Positions 23,108 through 31,445 of a stretch of DNA of 64,000 nucleotides are shown here, one piece after another; within the stretch, counting starts at the first letter, position 1; each line of letters opens with the position of its first letter. The translations under genes were made by a program, and so were the position numbers. Source of the stretch: Clostridiales bacterium (GTDB taxonomy: Bacteria; Bacillota; Clostridia; Lachnospirales; Lachnospiraceae); the NCBI GenBank assembly GCA_018376135.1, contig JAHABX010000009.1:54398-118397 (forward strand), read 5' to 3'. The notes beneath the pieces are model-generated. The model saw only the letters and a program-made list of their open reading frames with translations. It was not told where the DNA came from and did no database searches.

Positions 23108-25309
23108 GTCCCTGGTCTTTACAATTCCGTTTTCTATCACATATCCACCATGTGATTTTATATGTCTGCGAACCGTTTTTTCAGATACTCCCATATATTC
23201 CGCAAGCCCTTCCAACGTAACTGGATCACCAAAATTTGTACTCTGAATTGCCATTTCCAAAGAATCTTTTTTGTTTTTTTCCCGTTCCTGAGGAGTCTTT
23301 TTTTGGGCAAAATTTTTCTTCCATCCAGCCCCATCAGACTCTGGTTCAATGTCTCCCAGCGCTCCTGTACGGTCCACACGGTGAGTCGGATAATCAAACC
23401 ATAGATTGACAGGCTCGAACTTCGGGAACTCCCTGAGTGTCCCCTCTACACGCCATGCGCTCATTGTCCGAACTTTCTTCTTCACCTGTTCCAGAACCTT
23501 TTCCAGATCGCCTATCTGCCCCTTAGACAGCTTCTTCTTACAGTATGCCAACATCTGTGCTGAACTGCATAAATCATCCTGAGAAACGTCATCCTCCCAG
23601 TCTTGATAAAGGGTATTCAGATACTCCGCACATGCGTTACAGACTGCCTTATTTTCTTCCTGCTTCAGAATATCATCATTCAGCTCCAGCTCAATCAGAT
23701 CAAGCAACGCATCCGGATCACGGGCAAATACACCAGAGCCGGATGCACGATCCATAGAACGCTTGCCTCCTTGGCTGCCCTTACTGTGATGATGGCAGTA
23801 GATGACTGCAGTTCCAAGTTCTGTGCAGACCAAATCAAACTGGTTGCAAAAATTAGCCATTTGATCAGCGCTGTTCTCATCACCGGTAATGACTTTATAG
23901 ATAGGATCTATAATAACCGCTATGTAATTCTTCTTAGCAGCACGTCTGATCAGCTTCGGCGCCAGCTTATCCATAGGAACAGATTTTCCCCGAAGATTCC
24001 AGATGTGGATATTGCCAAGGTGATTTGGTGCCCAGCCAAGCGCCTGATATACATCTTTGAATCGATGCAGGCAGCTCGCCCTGTCCAGCTCCAAATTGAC
24101 ATATAGAACCTTACCCTGGGCGCAATACCATGAGAACCATTTACGCCCTTCAGCGATCGCACAGCACAGCTCTATAAGTCCAAATGATTTGCCAGCCTTA
24201 GATGGTCCAGCTACAAGCATCTTATGTCCCTGACGCAGCACTCCTTCTATCAAAGGAGGTGATAACTCCGGAAGATTGTCCCAGGCATCTTCCATGCTTT
24301 CCGGCTCTGGAAGATCATCATTCACAGACTCTATCCATTCATACCACTCATCCCATGAGCATTTCCCAATATTTTTGTCCACAAGAAACTGCTTTTTTCC
24401 ATTACGCATAATCCCAGGCATACGTGATAGCCTGGATGGATTCCGGTTTTGTCGGTCTACCTTTAACCCATTTTTCTCACAAATTTTGTACAGGTAATCT
24501 ACTCGTTTACGATACTCTGTATAGTCGGCTGCTTCAATCTTTACAATGGCATGAAGACTCTTTCCACCAGAATACACCAGACATGAAACAGGAAGCTCCA
24601 GCTCCCTAATGATCGCATTTTGTTTCTCCAGATCCTCATCATCCGATTCAATAAGTGCATGACGGTACTCTGTAATATTAGAATCTTTACAATCTTTTCC
24701 ATCCAATGGGTTAAATCGAATCCAAGCCCCTACCTCCGGATTATAATCCCCAAGTACAGAACCAATGTCACCCTTACATTTATCCAATGCCTGGATTAAC
24801 TGCCGTGCAGTCCTATCCCAGCAGCCCTTAGATGGCAACCTTTTACCATCCCTCTCCCAGCTCCGGGTCACATAGCCAACTCTTTCGTCGGTGCCAAACA
24901 ATGTCTCTATGTAGGTTATCAGTTCTTTTACTGGATCCCAATTCTCCGGCTCGCGAATCTCTTTTCCTTCCACCCAGTTTTTGTCTACGATCACTTTATC
25001 ATCCCTGTTGAGCATATCGTCCCAGTCCAGCTCATGTCCTGGATCGCTCTCAGGTATCCATCCTTGTTCTTTTGCAAGCTGAAAAATGGTCCCTCCAGTG
25101 ACCGGTGACCCGGATCCATGGAAGGTATTCCATTTTCTTTCACATTCTTTACTATGGTATCTTCCGGAATCCTTGCGGCTCCAGGAGTCCCATACTTCTA
25201 CAGAATAACCTTCCTGTTTCAGCGCCATCCCCACATTTACCCAGTTCTGGTAATCCAAAAGGGACGGATCTATATTATTTAATAATTCCAGAAGGTCTGT
25301 CTGTTTCAT
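23090..25309 (-). CDS. Primase-helicase replication protein (PriCT-2, AEP-like and RepA-like ATPase domains)
   Basis: 739 residues. Residues 5-90 form a PriCT-2-like domain (LDYQNWVNVGMALKQEGYSV, WNTFHGSGSPVTGGTIFQLA). Residues 110-330 resemble a small primase region (VSCLVYSGGKSLHAIVKIEA, VDRQNRNPSRLSRMPG). A RepA-like AAA ATPase follows with Walker A GPSKAGKSFG near residue 367 and IDPIYKV as Walker B near 470. The C-terminus has an HTH (LEGLAEYMGVSEKTVRRHIK). Such proteins start and drive phage DNA replication. The iteron array overlaps its 3' end. Confidence 0.85.
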   Translation of the reverse strand: MKQTDLLELLNNIDPSLLDYQNWVNVGMALKQEGYSVEVWDSWSRKDSGRYHSKECERKWNTFHGSGSPVTGGTIFQLAKEQGWIPESDPGHELDWDDMLNRDDKVIVDKNWVEGKEIREPENWDPVKELITYIETLFGTDERVGYVTRSWERDGKRLPSKGCWDRTARQLIQALDKCKGDIGSVLGDYNPEVGAWIRFNPLDGKDCKDSNITEYRHALIESDDEDLEKQNAIIRELELPVSCLVYSGGKSLHAIVKIEAADYTEYRKRVDYLYKICEKNGLKVDRQNRNPSRLSRMPGIMRNGKKQFLVDKNIGKCSWDEWYEWIESVNDDLPEPESMEDAWDNLPELSPPLIEGVLRQGHKMLVAGPSKAGKSFGLIELCCAIAEGRKWFSWYCAQGKVLYVNLELDRASCLHRFKDVYQALGWAPNHLGNIHIWNLRGKSVPMDKLAPKLIRRAAKKNYIAVIIDPIYKVITGDENSADQMANFCNQFDLVCTELGTAVIYCHHHSKGSQGGKRSMDRASGSGVFARDPDALLDLIELELNDDILKQEENKAVCNACAEYLNTLYQDWEDDVSQDDLCSSAQMLAYCKKKLSKGQIGDLEKVLEQVKKKVRTMSAWRVEGTLREFPKFEPVNLWFDYPTHRVDRTGALGDIEPESDGAGWKKNFAQKKTPQEREKNKKDSLEMAIQSTNFGDPVTLEGLAEYMGVSEKTVRRHIKSHGGYVIENGIVKTRDRDKVE

Positions 25310-25315
25310 TGGTTA

Positions 25316-26896
25316 TTATGCTCCTTTATATTCAGCCGGATTGATATCGCCTGGTATTCTCCATCCATTAGCTGCTATTCTGTCTATCAGATTTTTAGCA
25401 TTATCAAACTTCCATGTGCCAACGTGCTGGAACCCTCTGCCCTCCAAAAAACGAATTTGCTTTGGAGTGGTAAGTTGTTCCTGTTTCCGCTTATTCAGAC
25501 GCTCCAGAAGTTTTGCAGCCTTTCCTGCATTCTCTATTTCATCCGGAAGGATTCCAAGCTTTTCCAGTGCTGCTTTCTGTTTTTCAGACGGTGGAGACAT
25601 CTCCCAACCAAATGCAGGTACATATCCTGCGAGATCTTCCGCCTGTATACTCAACTCAAACTGCAGCGGATCTACAAGCTTCTTCTTACGCCGACGCATC
25701 TCCGCCAATTTGCTTGCCAGCGCTTCTTCTCTTTGGGCAACTACATCTTCTGCTGCCTGCTTTTCCGCTTCCTCAATATCAATCGGACAACCTGCAGATG
25801 CCTCCAGGTTTGCTGTCATTTTCTGCGCTACCTCTTCATTATCGCAGATTAGACTTGCCGGATGGCACAGCTCATGACGCTCTGTATGCCAGAGAAAATC
25901 CAAAAGTAACAGATGATCCTTTCCTTCATGAAGACGGGTCCCGCGCCCCACCATCTGACTGTACAGGCTGCGGACTTTTGTCGGTCGAAGTACCACGATA
26001 CAGTCTACAGATGGGCAGTCCCATCCTTCTGTCAACAGCATAGAGTTACAAAGTACGTTGTAGTCTCCACGGTCAAATGCTTCCAAAATCTCTGCCCTGT
26101 CTTTACTTTCTCCATTTACTTCTGCAGCCCGGAATCCCTTTTCATTCAAGATATCACGGAACTTCTGACTGGTCTTCACAAGCGGCAGGAAAACAACTGT
26201 TTTTCGATCCACGCAGTAATGCTGCATTTCGTCTGCTATCTGATACAAATAAGGATCCAGTGCAGTCGCAATCTCACCAGACTTAAAATCCCCTGCCTGA
26301 ATGCCAACTCCGGACAGATCCAATTTCAACGGAAGTGTCAGGGCTTTGATTGGAGACAAATATCCTTCTTTGATTGCTTTAGGAAGAGTGTACTCATATG
26401 CCAGACTCTCAAATACATTTCCAAGATTTTTCATATCTCCCCGATCGGGTGTTGCAGTGACACCCAGTACCTTTGCATCTGGGAAATGCTGCAGCACTTT
26501 CTGATAACTGTCGGATATACAGTGGTGTGCTTCGTCAATAATAATGGTATCAAAGTAATCTTCTGGGAAACGGGATAGCCTTTTCTCTCGCATCATTGTC
26601 TGAACAGATCCAACGGTAACCCGAAACCAGCTTCCAAGGCAACTCTCCTCCGCTTTTTCTGTAGCACAACCAAGCCCTGTAGCCTTTGCCAGTTTATCCG
26701 CTGCCTGGCTCAAAAGCTCTCCTCGATGTGCCAGAATCAAAACACGGCATCCATTTCTTACACAGTCCTCCGTTACCTTTGCAAATACAACGGTTTTACC
26801 GCATCCAGTTGGAAGTACCAGAAGCGTCTTATCTACTGTCTCCCACTGTTTGAAAATTGCTTCTCTGGCTTCCTGCTGATATGGTCTTAATTCCAT
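25316..26896 (-). CDS. DEAH-box superfamily 2 helicase
   Basis: 526 residues. Conserved motifs: Q-like start LRPYQQEAREAI, Walker A LPTGCGKTVVFA (about 27-38), motif Ia LILAHRGELL, motif II IIIDEAHH (about 117-124), motif III GVTATPDRGD, motif V LLTEGWDCPSVD and motif VI MVGRGTRLHEGK. This is the SSL2/UvrB-like phage helicase that often lies between DUF669 and primase genes in Clostridium and Bacillus phages. It probably unwinds or remodels DNA during replication. The ATG overlaps the DUF669 stop codon (TAATG). Confidence 0.92.
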   Translation of the reverse strand: MELRPYQQEAREAIFKQWETVDKTLLVLPTGCGKTVVFAKVTEDCVRNGCRVLILAHRGELLSQAADKLAKATGLGCATEKAEESCLGSWFRVTVGSVQTMMREKRLSRFPEDYFDTIIIDEAHHCISDSYQKVLQHFPDAKVLGVTATPDRGDMKNLGNVFESLAYEYTLPKAIKEGYLSPIKALTLPLKLDLSGVGIQAGDFKSGEIATALDPYLYQIADEMQHYCVDRKTVVFLPLVKTSQKFRDILNEKGFRAAEVNGESKDRAEILEAFDRGDYNVLCNSMLLTEGWDCPSVDCIVVLRPTKVRSLYSQMVGRGTRLHEGKDHLLLLDFLWHTERHELCHPASLICDNEEVAQKMTANLEASAGCPIDIEEAEKQAAEDVVAQREEALASKLAEMRRRKKKLVDPLQFELSIQAEDLAGYVPAFGWEMSPPSEKQKAALEKLGILPDEIENAGKAAKLLERLNKRKQEQLTTPKQIRFLEGRGFQHVGTWKFDNAKNLIDRIAANGWRIPGDINPAEYKGA

Positions 26897-27336
26897 TAAA
26901 AATCACCAGCCTTATACTGAGATCTGTTCTCTTCACTTGGATAAAATCGTTTGATCTCATTGTATTTTTCCTCTTTATACTCTCGGATTCCAAGTTTACA
27001 CTTTCCAGAACTTCCCGGTACCTGATTCCAGTTCATACGCAGCGGTTCACCCTTTTTCTTCAATCCAATAGATGAGAAGAATGCAGAAAGAATACCTTCT
27101 GTTTTTGAGTGTAAATACAGTCTATGGCTGATAGTGGTTTCTCCAGCTTCACCTGCATTAATACGGATCTTTACAATTGCCATATTGCATGCTGGAAGGT
27201 TGTCACTCCCATTAAATCGAGAACGTTCATAGCTCTCGACCGTAAACCGATAATCTCCTGCAGGAAGAAGTGTATACTCACTGTCTTTCGTAATCTCATC
27301 ATCCCAATTAAATTCTCTTTCCATATCTGCCATCAT
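26896..27336 (-). CDS. DUF669 phage protein
   Basis: 146 residues with the DUF669 pattern: LLPAGDYRFTVESYERSRF, then NMAIVKIRI, the HRLYLHSKTEGILSAFFSSI segment and a beta-rich C-terminus. DUF669 proteins are small replication-associated proteins with an OB-like fold, thought to act like single-strand binding proteins; this role is from family context. The gene lies between the Sak4-like ATPase and the helicase in the usual order, with GGAGG six bases before its ATG. Confidence 0.85.
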   Translation of the reverse strand: MMADMEREFNWDDEITKDSEYTLLPAGDYRFTVESYERSRFNGSDNLPACNMAIVKIRINAGEAGETTISHRLYLHSKTEGILSAFFSSIGLKKKGEPLRMNWNQVPGSSGKCKLGIREYKEEKYNEIKRFYPSEENRSQYKAGDF

Positions 27337-27349
27337 TCAAATCCTCCTA

Positions 27350-28459
27350 TTAATTAAATGGTATCTCTTCATCAAGATTCTTTCTCGTTTCTCTAATCAT
27401 CGCAAATACTTTGGGCCATGCTGCAATCAAACAACCCTGAATAAAATTTTCCGGATACTTTTCAATTGGCACATCACTTGGGAAATATCCTTTTTTCCCT
27501 ACTGCATTCTGTATATCCCATTCTGTCACCTTGTTTGAGATCATTAGATCCATAAGAGCCTTCGGTACATTTTCTTCCTTTGAATACTGAAGAACAATGT
27601 AATCAGGTACCTGATTTTGTTGCTCTTGCTCCGGCTTATTGAGAATCAGCTCCTGCTGTACCGGTTCTGGTTTATGAACAGTTTCCTGTTTTTGTATCTG
27701 TGGTGCCGGCTTTTGGTCAGACTGTTTTACTGTGCTTTCAATGATCGGTGCAATAACGGAATACTCAAAAGGAACCTCATCTGGAAGTCCGTAGCGATTC
27801 TTAGCATCCCAGCATGTGTGATGGGTTGTGTACATGACTCTCTTACCACCCTGAGCCTTATTTTTTCCTTTCTGGGCTCCCTGTCCATCTACATTGATAA
27901 CTATGGTCTTGTAATTGGCAAACAGGACCATGTCTGCCCACTCCTTTACCATCGGAGCCACTTGCTTTGTCAATTTCATTTCCCAGCGATCGTATGACCC
28001 CATTTCATCCGGCTGCTCGAACTTCCGCATCTTTGCATGTGCTGTAAGGATCACATGGATTCCTTTCTGTTCCACTAACTCTGTGAGAAGGTTCAGGAGC
28101 TTTCCAAACTCTTCATAAAGATATGTATAACCCTTTCCATATCCAAAATCCTCAATTCCATTTTTCTGATATTTTAAACAAACAACCACGGAGCAAAGCT
28201 GCTCTGCCCAATCTGCGGTGTCGATCACCAGAGTTTTTAATTCTTCCGGATGTCCAATAAAATACCCAACCTGATCAAGCAGCATCTGCCAGCTGCTTGG
28301 CGGCTTTGTTCTGGCAATGTCCATATCCTTTGTGCTTCCTTCTGTATCGATAAAAATCGGTTCAGGGAATTTAGCCGCAAATGTACTTTTTCCGATTCCC
28401 TCCGGACCATATAATACACATTTTTTTGCACAAGGAATTTTCCCTCTGATAATCTGCAT
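27350..28459 (-). CDS. Sak4-like RecA-fold ATPase (phage nucleotide-binding protein)
   Basis: 369 residues. Walker A YGPEGIGKSTFAAKFP lies at about 18-33, followed by IFIDTEGSTKDMD; Walker B TLVIDTADWAEQL is near 80. The RecA-like core ends around residue 215, followed by a Gln/Pro-rich linker (KPAPQIQKQETVHKPEPVQQ) and a small C-terminal helical domain. Proteins of this group are compact RecA relatives acting in single-strand annealing and replication-linked recombination. Genes on both sides overlap or lie within a few bases, as part of one operon with the Rad50-like ATPase. Confidence 0.85.
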   Translation of the reverse strand: MQIIRGKIPCAKKCVLYGPEGIGKSTFAAKFPEPIFIDTEGSTKDMDIARTKPPSSWQMLLDQVGYFIGHPEELKTLVIDTADWAEQLCSVVVCLKYQKNGIEDFGYGKGYTYLYEEFGKLLNLLTELVEQKGIHVILTAHAKMRKFEQPDEMGSYDRWEMKLTKQVAPMVKEWADMVLFANYKTIVINVDGQGAQKGKNKAQGGKRVMYTTHHTCWDAKNRYGLPDEVPFEYSVIAPIIESTVKQSDQKPAPQIQKQETVHKPEPVQQELILNKPEQEQQNQVPDYIVLQYSKEENVPKALMDLMISNKVTEWDIQNAVGKKGYFPSDVPIEKYPENFIQGCLIAAWPKVFAMIRETRKNLDEEIPFN

Positions 28460-29748
28460 TAAAAATCTCCTTCCTTCCAGTTTACTTTTGCTTCAACCGG
28501 ATCTTCTCTCTTGGGAGCTTCTGATCCAGAAGTCACGTAACCATCCTCGATGATAATGCTGCACTCTTCTCCGGTGCTTACTCTGGTCGCAATCGCCTGC
28601 AGTCCTTCCTCTTCCAACCAGTGTCCGAATTCCTTCATCGTCTCCAGATCCATCTGCTCCAGCTTGTCCAAAAGAACAAAACCACAATTAGGATTCAGCT
28701 TCCGTACAATAGCAGTAGATACCTTAAGCTGATCGGATCCAGACATGTTATCCCATTTCTGTCCATGATAGATTAACTCTCCATCCTCCACAGCCAGATC
28801 CGGAAGTGGAAGATCTGCAGACTTTAAAAGTTCCATTTTCTCTGTCCGGATTTCTGATATTTTTCCGCTCAGGCTTAAATACTGATTTTTATACTCCTTC
28901 GCATCGTCTTCTGCTTTTTCTTTATCCAGATTAGCTCTTATCTTCCGGTTGATCTCTTCAATATCAGAAATATTCTTTTCTAACTCTGCAGTCGACTCAT
29001 CATGAAGATCCACTGCATCCATACGGGCAATATTCAAATCCTTCTGAATTTGATTCTGCTGGCGGAGTAAATCTTCCAACTGATCATTAATACGCTGATA
29101 CTGCTGCTCCAGTTGATGAAGATTCTCCCTCTTTCGCTGATTTTCTCCGTTTTTTGCAAGGATCTCCTGTTGCTGGCGAATGAGCTCAGACACCGATATC
29201 AGATTTTTTGGTACATCCGGATAATATGGCTGCTCTTTAGCATACTTCTCCTTCTGATCGGAGATCCTGCCAATGGCAAGCCGCTCATTGTACAGTTCCA
29301 TTTCTTCTTTTTCCATCAACGCAAGCTGTTCTCCAATGCCAATAATCTGAAGAAGCGTCTGTGCCTTTTCTTTTCCGGATGCTTCCATGAATTTGGGAAG
29401 GTCTAAAGCAAGCTGGCTGATGAAACTATCAAGCAGCTGCTGTCCTGCCTTTTTACCACTCGGATCTGTAACCTTCAGATCACTGTTTTTACCTTTACGT
29501 TCCACTACAATTCCATTATCAAGAATAATCTTCAAATTTGGAGGAATCATAGATCCTTCTCTTTGAGGTTTTGAAGGTCGGAACTTATTACCCCCTAATA
29601 CCCATGCAATTGAGTCCAGGACAGAAGTTTTACCCTGATTATTTCGACCGCCAATAATTGTCAGACCAGAAGCTGTTGGTTCTACCTTTACCGCCCGAAC
29701 ACGTTTCACATTTTCAATTTCCAGTTTATTGATTTTTACACTACTCAA
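28459..29748 (-). CDS. RecF/Rad50-like AAA ATPase for phage recombination
   Basis: 429 residues. The N-terminal half-ATPase has LTIIGGRNNQGKTSVLDSIA (Walker A GGRNNQGKT at 33-41). A coiled coil covers about 150-310 (YQRINDQLEDLLRQQNQIQK). The C-terminal half has the signature-like MSGSDQLKVSTAIVRK and Walker B GFVLLDKLEQM. This organisation is a short Rad50/SbcC-like SMC protein. Translation must start at a TTG (29748), because no ATG or GTG is in frame; GGAG lies nine bases upstream, so the start is credible. Upstream genes of the early operon are small and unrelated. Confidence 0.85.
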   Translation of the reverse strand: MSSVKINKLEIENVKRVRAVKVEPTASGLTIIGGRNNQGKTSVLDSIAWVLGGNKFRPSKPQREGSMIPPNLKIILDNGIVVERKGKNSDLKVTDPSGKKAGQQLLDSFISQLALDLPKFMEASGKEKAQTLLQIIGIGEQLALMEKEEMELYNERLAIGRISDQKEKYAKEQPYYPDVPKNLISVSELIRQQQEILAKNGENQRKRENLHQLEQQYQRINDQLEDLLRQQNQIQKDLNIARMDAVDLHDESTAELEKNISDIEEINRKIRANLDKEKAEDDAKEYKNQYLSLSGKISEIRTEKMELLKSADLPLPDLAVEDGELIYHGQKWDNMSGSDQLKVSTAIVRKLNPNCGFVLLDKLEQMDLETMKEFGHWLEEEGLQAIATRVSTGEECSIIIEDGYVTSGSEAPKREDPVEAKVNWKEGDF

Positions 29749-29795
29749 TATTTATCTCTCCTCTATTTGGTGAGGAGCAGGGATTAAATTTAAAG

Positions 29796-29825
29796 TTGAC
29801 ATAGTCCCTGTACCCCTCTTATAAT
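29796..29825 (+). promoter_or_regulatory. Consensus promoter pointing against the early operon
   Basis: Plus strand: TTGACA (29796-29801), 18 bases, TATAAT (29820-29825), both boxes perfect. All surrounding genes are on the other strand. Transcription from about 29832 would run through a GC-rich imperfect hairpin (29845-29873) and then antisense to the gene at 29877-30059. Confidence 0.65.
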
Positions 29826-29876
29826 TTATATAAATCTTTGGTTGAGCCCTCCCTGCTTCCCGGCAGAGGGCTTATA

Positions 29877-30059
29877 TCATTTCAGGATCACTCTCCGCCT
29901 GCCGCTCCTGCTGATCAGCGTCATGGAGATGTTGTCCTCATCCCAGACCAGCCAGTCCGCAAGTGACATCTGCAGGTCAGCTTCCTTGATTATGTGTACC
30001 TTTTCGCCAGCTTTCAGCTTATCCAAAGCCTGTTGCTGTGTAATTCTCACCAAACTCAT
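29877..30059 (-). CDS. Small hypothetical early phage protein
   Basis: 60 residues from the ATG at 30059, five bases after AAGGAGG; the longer frame to 30080 lacks a site. Sequence MSLVRITQQQALDKLKAGEK, then a DLQMSLADWLVWDEDN segment and a basic end. The first part resembles the N-terminal recognition helix seen in several small phage regulators, but no family can be named. Its 3' end faces the opposing promoter at 29796. Confidence 0.6.
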   Translation of the reverse strand: MSLVRITQQQALDKLKAGEKVHIIKEADLQMSLADWLVWDEDNISMTLISRSGRRRVILK

Positions 30060-30072
30060 CTCTGCCTCCTTT

Positions 30073-30156
30073 TCAGACAATCATCCTGATCACATAACTC
30101 CAGATCAGCACACCCGCAAGTGCCAGAAGGAACCACCGGTTATCTCTAAAAATCAT
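30073..30156 (-). CDS. 27-residue single-TM peptide
   Basis: MIFRDNRWFLLALAGVLIWS plus seven more residues: a short basic N-terminus followed by one transmembrane helix. GGAGG lies five bases before the ATG. It overlaps the end of the 59-residue gene upstream. Function unknown; small membrane peptides of this kind are common in the early operon of Clostridium phages. Confidence 0.5.
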   Translation of the reverse strand: MIFRDNRWFLLALAGVLIWSYVIRMIV

Positions 30157-30325
30157 ACCGTCCTCCACTCTCTTTAAGCGCCACATACATGCAGACACAC
30201 CCAAACAGCAGTATCCCGATCGGCACCCTGAGGCTTGTCCTCCACTCGATGGCTCCGCATACACTGGCTGTGCCGATAATGTAGCTCATAACGGCAAGCC
30301 CGCCGCATATCTTATACAGCTTCAT
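30146..30325 (-). CDS. Small two-TM membrane protein
   Basis: 59 residues, MKLYKICGGLAVMSYIIGTA ... SLRVPIGILLFGCVCMYVAL: two hydrophobic segments joined by a short charged loop (GAIEWRTS). Part of the row of overlapping small early genes. The ribosome binding site (AGAAAGG) abuts the ATG, so initiation may depend on coupling to the upstream gene, whose end overlaps it by 14 bp. No family recognised. Confidence 0.5.
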   Translation of the reverse strand: MKLYKICGGLAVMSYIIGTASVCGAIEWRTSLRVPIGILLFGCVCMYVALKESGGRYDF

Positions 30326-30467
30326 CCTTTCTTCCCTTTCTGATCATTTCTGCGTAGGCAATATTCGATACATTCTGAAGGATCTGTGCACACTGATCCG
30401 TCGTCTGATTCCGGCAGCACATATCATTGAAAATGATATGGGTATTGCCGATCATGGTCTCCTGCAT
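30312..30467 (-). CDS. 51-residue hypothetical early phage protein
   Basis: MQETMIGNTHIIFNDMCCRN followed by QTTDQCAQILQNVSNIAYAE and a basic tail. AAGGAGG lies nine bases before the ATG, a strong translation signal. Possibly three cysteines bind metal (CC at 17-18, C at 27). No family recognised. Confidence 0.5.
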   Translation of the reverse strand: MQETMIGNTHIIFNDMCCRNQTTDQCAQILQNVSNIAYAEMIRKGRKDEAV

Positions 30468-30621
30468 CTCCTATCGCCTCCTTTTCCATGTTTCTTTAAT
30501 ATATGTAAACCGGTTGTACATCGTTCTTAGTGACCGGACCCGCCAAGCTCCAGGCGGGTATCCGGCAACTGCTGCAGCTATTTCGCATGTGGGGCATGTC
30601 CGGTACCCGCAGCTGTACCAA

Positions 30622-30689
30622 GGAAAGTACCGGGAATCGAACCCGGGCGCGCTGATCAGACGCACATCTGCCACTGATGCTATACTTCC
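30622..30689 (-). tRNA. tRNA-like element with an abnormal anticodon arm
   Basis: Read on the minus strand: 7-bp acceptor stem GGAAGTA/TACTTTC (one G-T pair), TA, a D arm GCAT-CAGTGGCAG-ATGT, and a perfect T arm CCGGG-TTCGATT-CCCGG. Only 16 bases lie between the D arm and T arm, against at least 21 in normal tRNAs, so a standard 5-bp anticodon stem, 7-base loop and variable loop cannot all be formed. No CCA is encoded. It could be a decayed tRNA gene or a functional tRNA mimic. Confidence 0.45.
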
Positions 30690-30901
30690 GCAATTATTCT
30701 GGTTATATATTTTTCCGTATCTGAGGAGTAATCCGGAGAGGACAGTTTCAGCATTCCACAAGTGCTGCTAAGGGTATGCCCTCCCACACGAAGCCATTCA
30801 TTTTTCCCGGATACCTGATATCTCCCATACGCCAGCATATCCCGATACGGTCTTCCGATTTCCTTTGCCATGACGCTGCACATTTTCCTCTTTCCGATCA
30901 T
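30680..30901 (-). CDS. Hypothetical early phage protein ending inside the tRNA-like element
   Basis: 73 residues, basic (MIGKRKMCSVMAKEIGRPYR), with a possible small beta domain (YGRYQVSGKNEWLRVGGHTL). GGAG lies nine bases before the ATG. Its stop codon TAG is formed by bases 7-9 of the tRNA-like element at 30622-30689, so gene and element overlap by ten bases. No family recognised. Confidence 0.5.
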   Translation of the reverse strand: MIGKRKMCSVMAKEIGRPYRDMLAYGRYQVSGKNEWLRVGGHTLSSTCGMLKLSSPDYSSDTEKYITRIIAEV

Positions 30902-30975
30902 CGCTGCGTTCTCCTTTCTCTGGGCTCCCTGACCGCCAGCACAACGGTCAGGAAAAATGAAGGTAACACATATCC

Positions 30976-30993
30976 CCCCGGATGGCTCCGGGG
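30976..30993. repeat. GC-rich hairpin beside the second tRNA-like element
   Basis: CCCCGGA/TCCGGGG with a 4-base loop, directly 3' of the tRNA-like element at 30995-31077 on the minus strand. It may be a processing or stability element; no T-run follows. Confidence 0.5.
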
Positions 30994-30994
30994 A

Positions 30995-31077
30995 TGGGGA
31001 CGTCGGGACTCGAACCCGCGTCTTGCTCTCCCTGTTTTATGGCGCGCACCGCTGCTCTACCTCTGAGCTACGTCCCC
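30995..31077 (-). tRNA. Second tRNA-like element with an abnormal anticodon region
   Basis: Minus strand: perfect 7-bp acceptor stem GGGGACG/CGTCCCC, TA, a perfect D arm GCTC-AGAGGTA-GAGC, and a T arm CGGG-TTCGAGT-CCCG (outermost pair mismatched). The 33 bases between D and T arms cannot be folded into a regular 5-bp anticodon stem with a T at position 33; a CAT triplet is present but not in a proper loop. No CCA is encoded. Like its neighbour it keeps the elbow and acceptor parts but not the decoding part. Confidence 0.5.
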
Positions 31078-31177
31078 TGAGTACCGGACGGTTACATAGG
31101 ATCCCGCCCGGCGACTTCCAGCGTATTCTTCCCTGTTCCCATATCAGGTAGCCCCACCGGATGGGCGATATATTGAA

Positions 31178-31445
31178 TCAAGCCCATACTTCTGGCTTTC
31201 TTCCCTGCATAACCGCTCTGAACTCTTCATCCTGAATAAATAGCTTTTCATCCCGTTCATCATCGCCTTGATAATTTTTCCTGTCATAGTTTTTTTTTCA
31301 TAACAGTTTCAAGTCCAAAACAAATCATATTTGCGTCATATCCTCTGTTAAAAGCTCTATTAACCAATTCTTTAATCCCCTTGTAAGATGCTCCAAAGGA
31401 TTGATATCTAGCAAAAAAGCTATTGATTATTTCATGCTTCTGCAT
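31178..31445 (-). pseudogene. Small early phage gene disrupted at an A9 run
   Basis: From the ATG at 31445 (AAGGTGG upstream) the frame encodes MQKHEIINSFFARYQSFGAS ... CFGLETVMKK and stops at 31284 just after nine adenines (31290-31298). Removing one A joins it to a second open frame (YDRKNYQGDDERDEKLFIQD ... VMQGRKPEVWA) ending at 31178, for a natural-looking 88-residue protein. The cause could be a real mutation, a sequencing error in the homopolymer, or polymerase slippage. No family recognised. The ATG follows directly on the stop of the BRO-type gene. Confidence 0.65.

Noticed and set aside
30471..30761. 96-codon minus-strand ORF in the early region
   Set aside because: It runs through the tRNA-like element and has no ribosome binding site; the composition looks like translated structural RNA.
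30902..30955. CTGACCG/CGGTCAG hairpin as a terminator
   Set aside because: The 7-bp stem is real, but no T-run follows on either strand.
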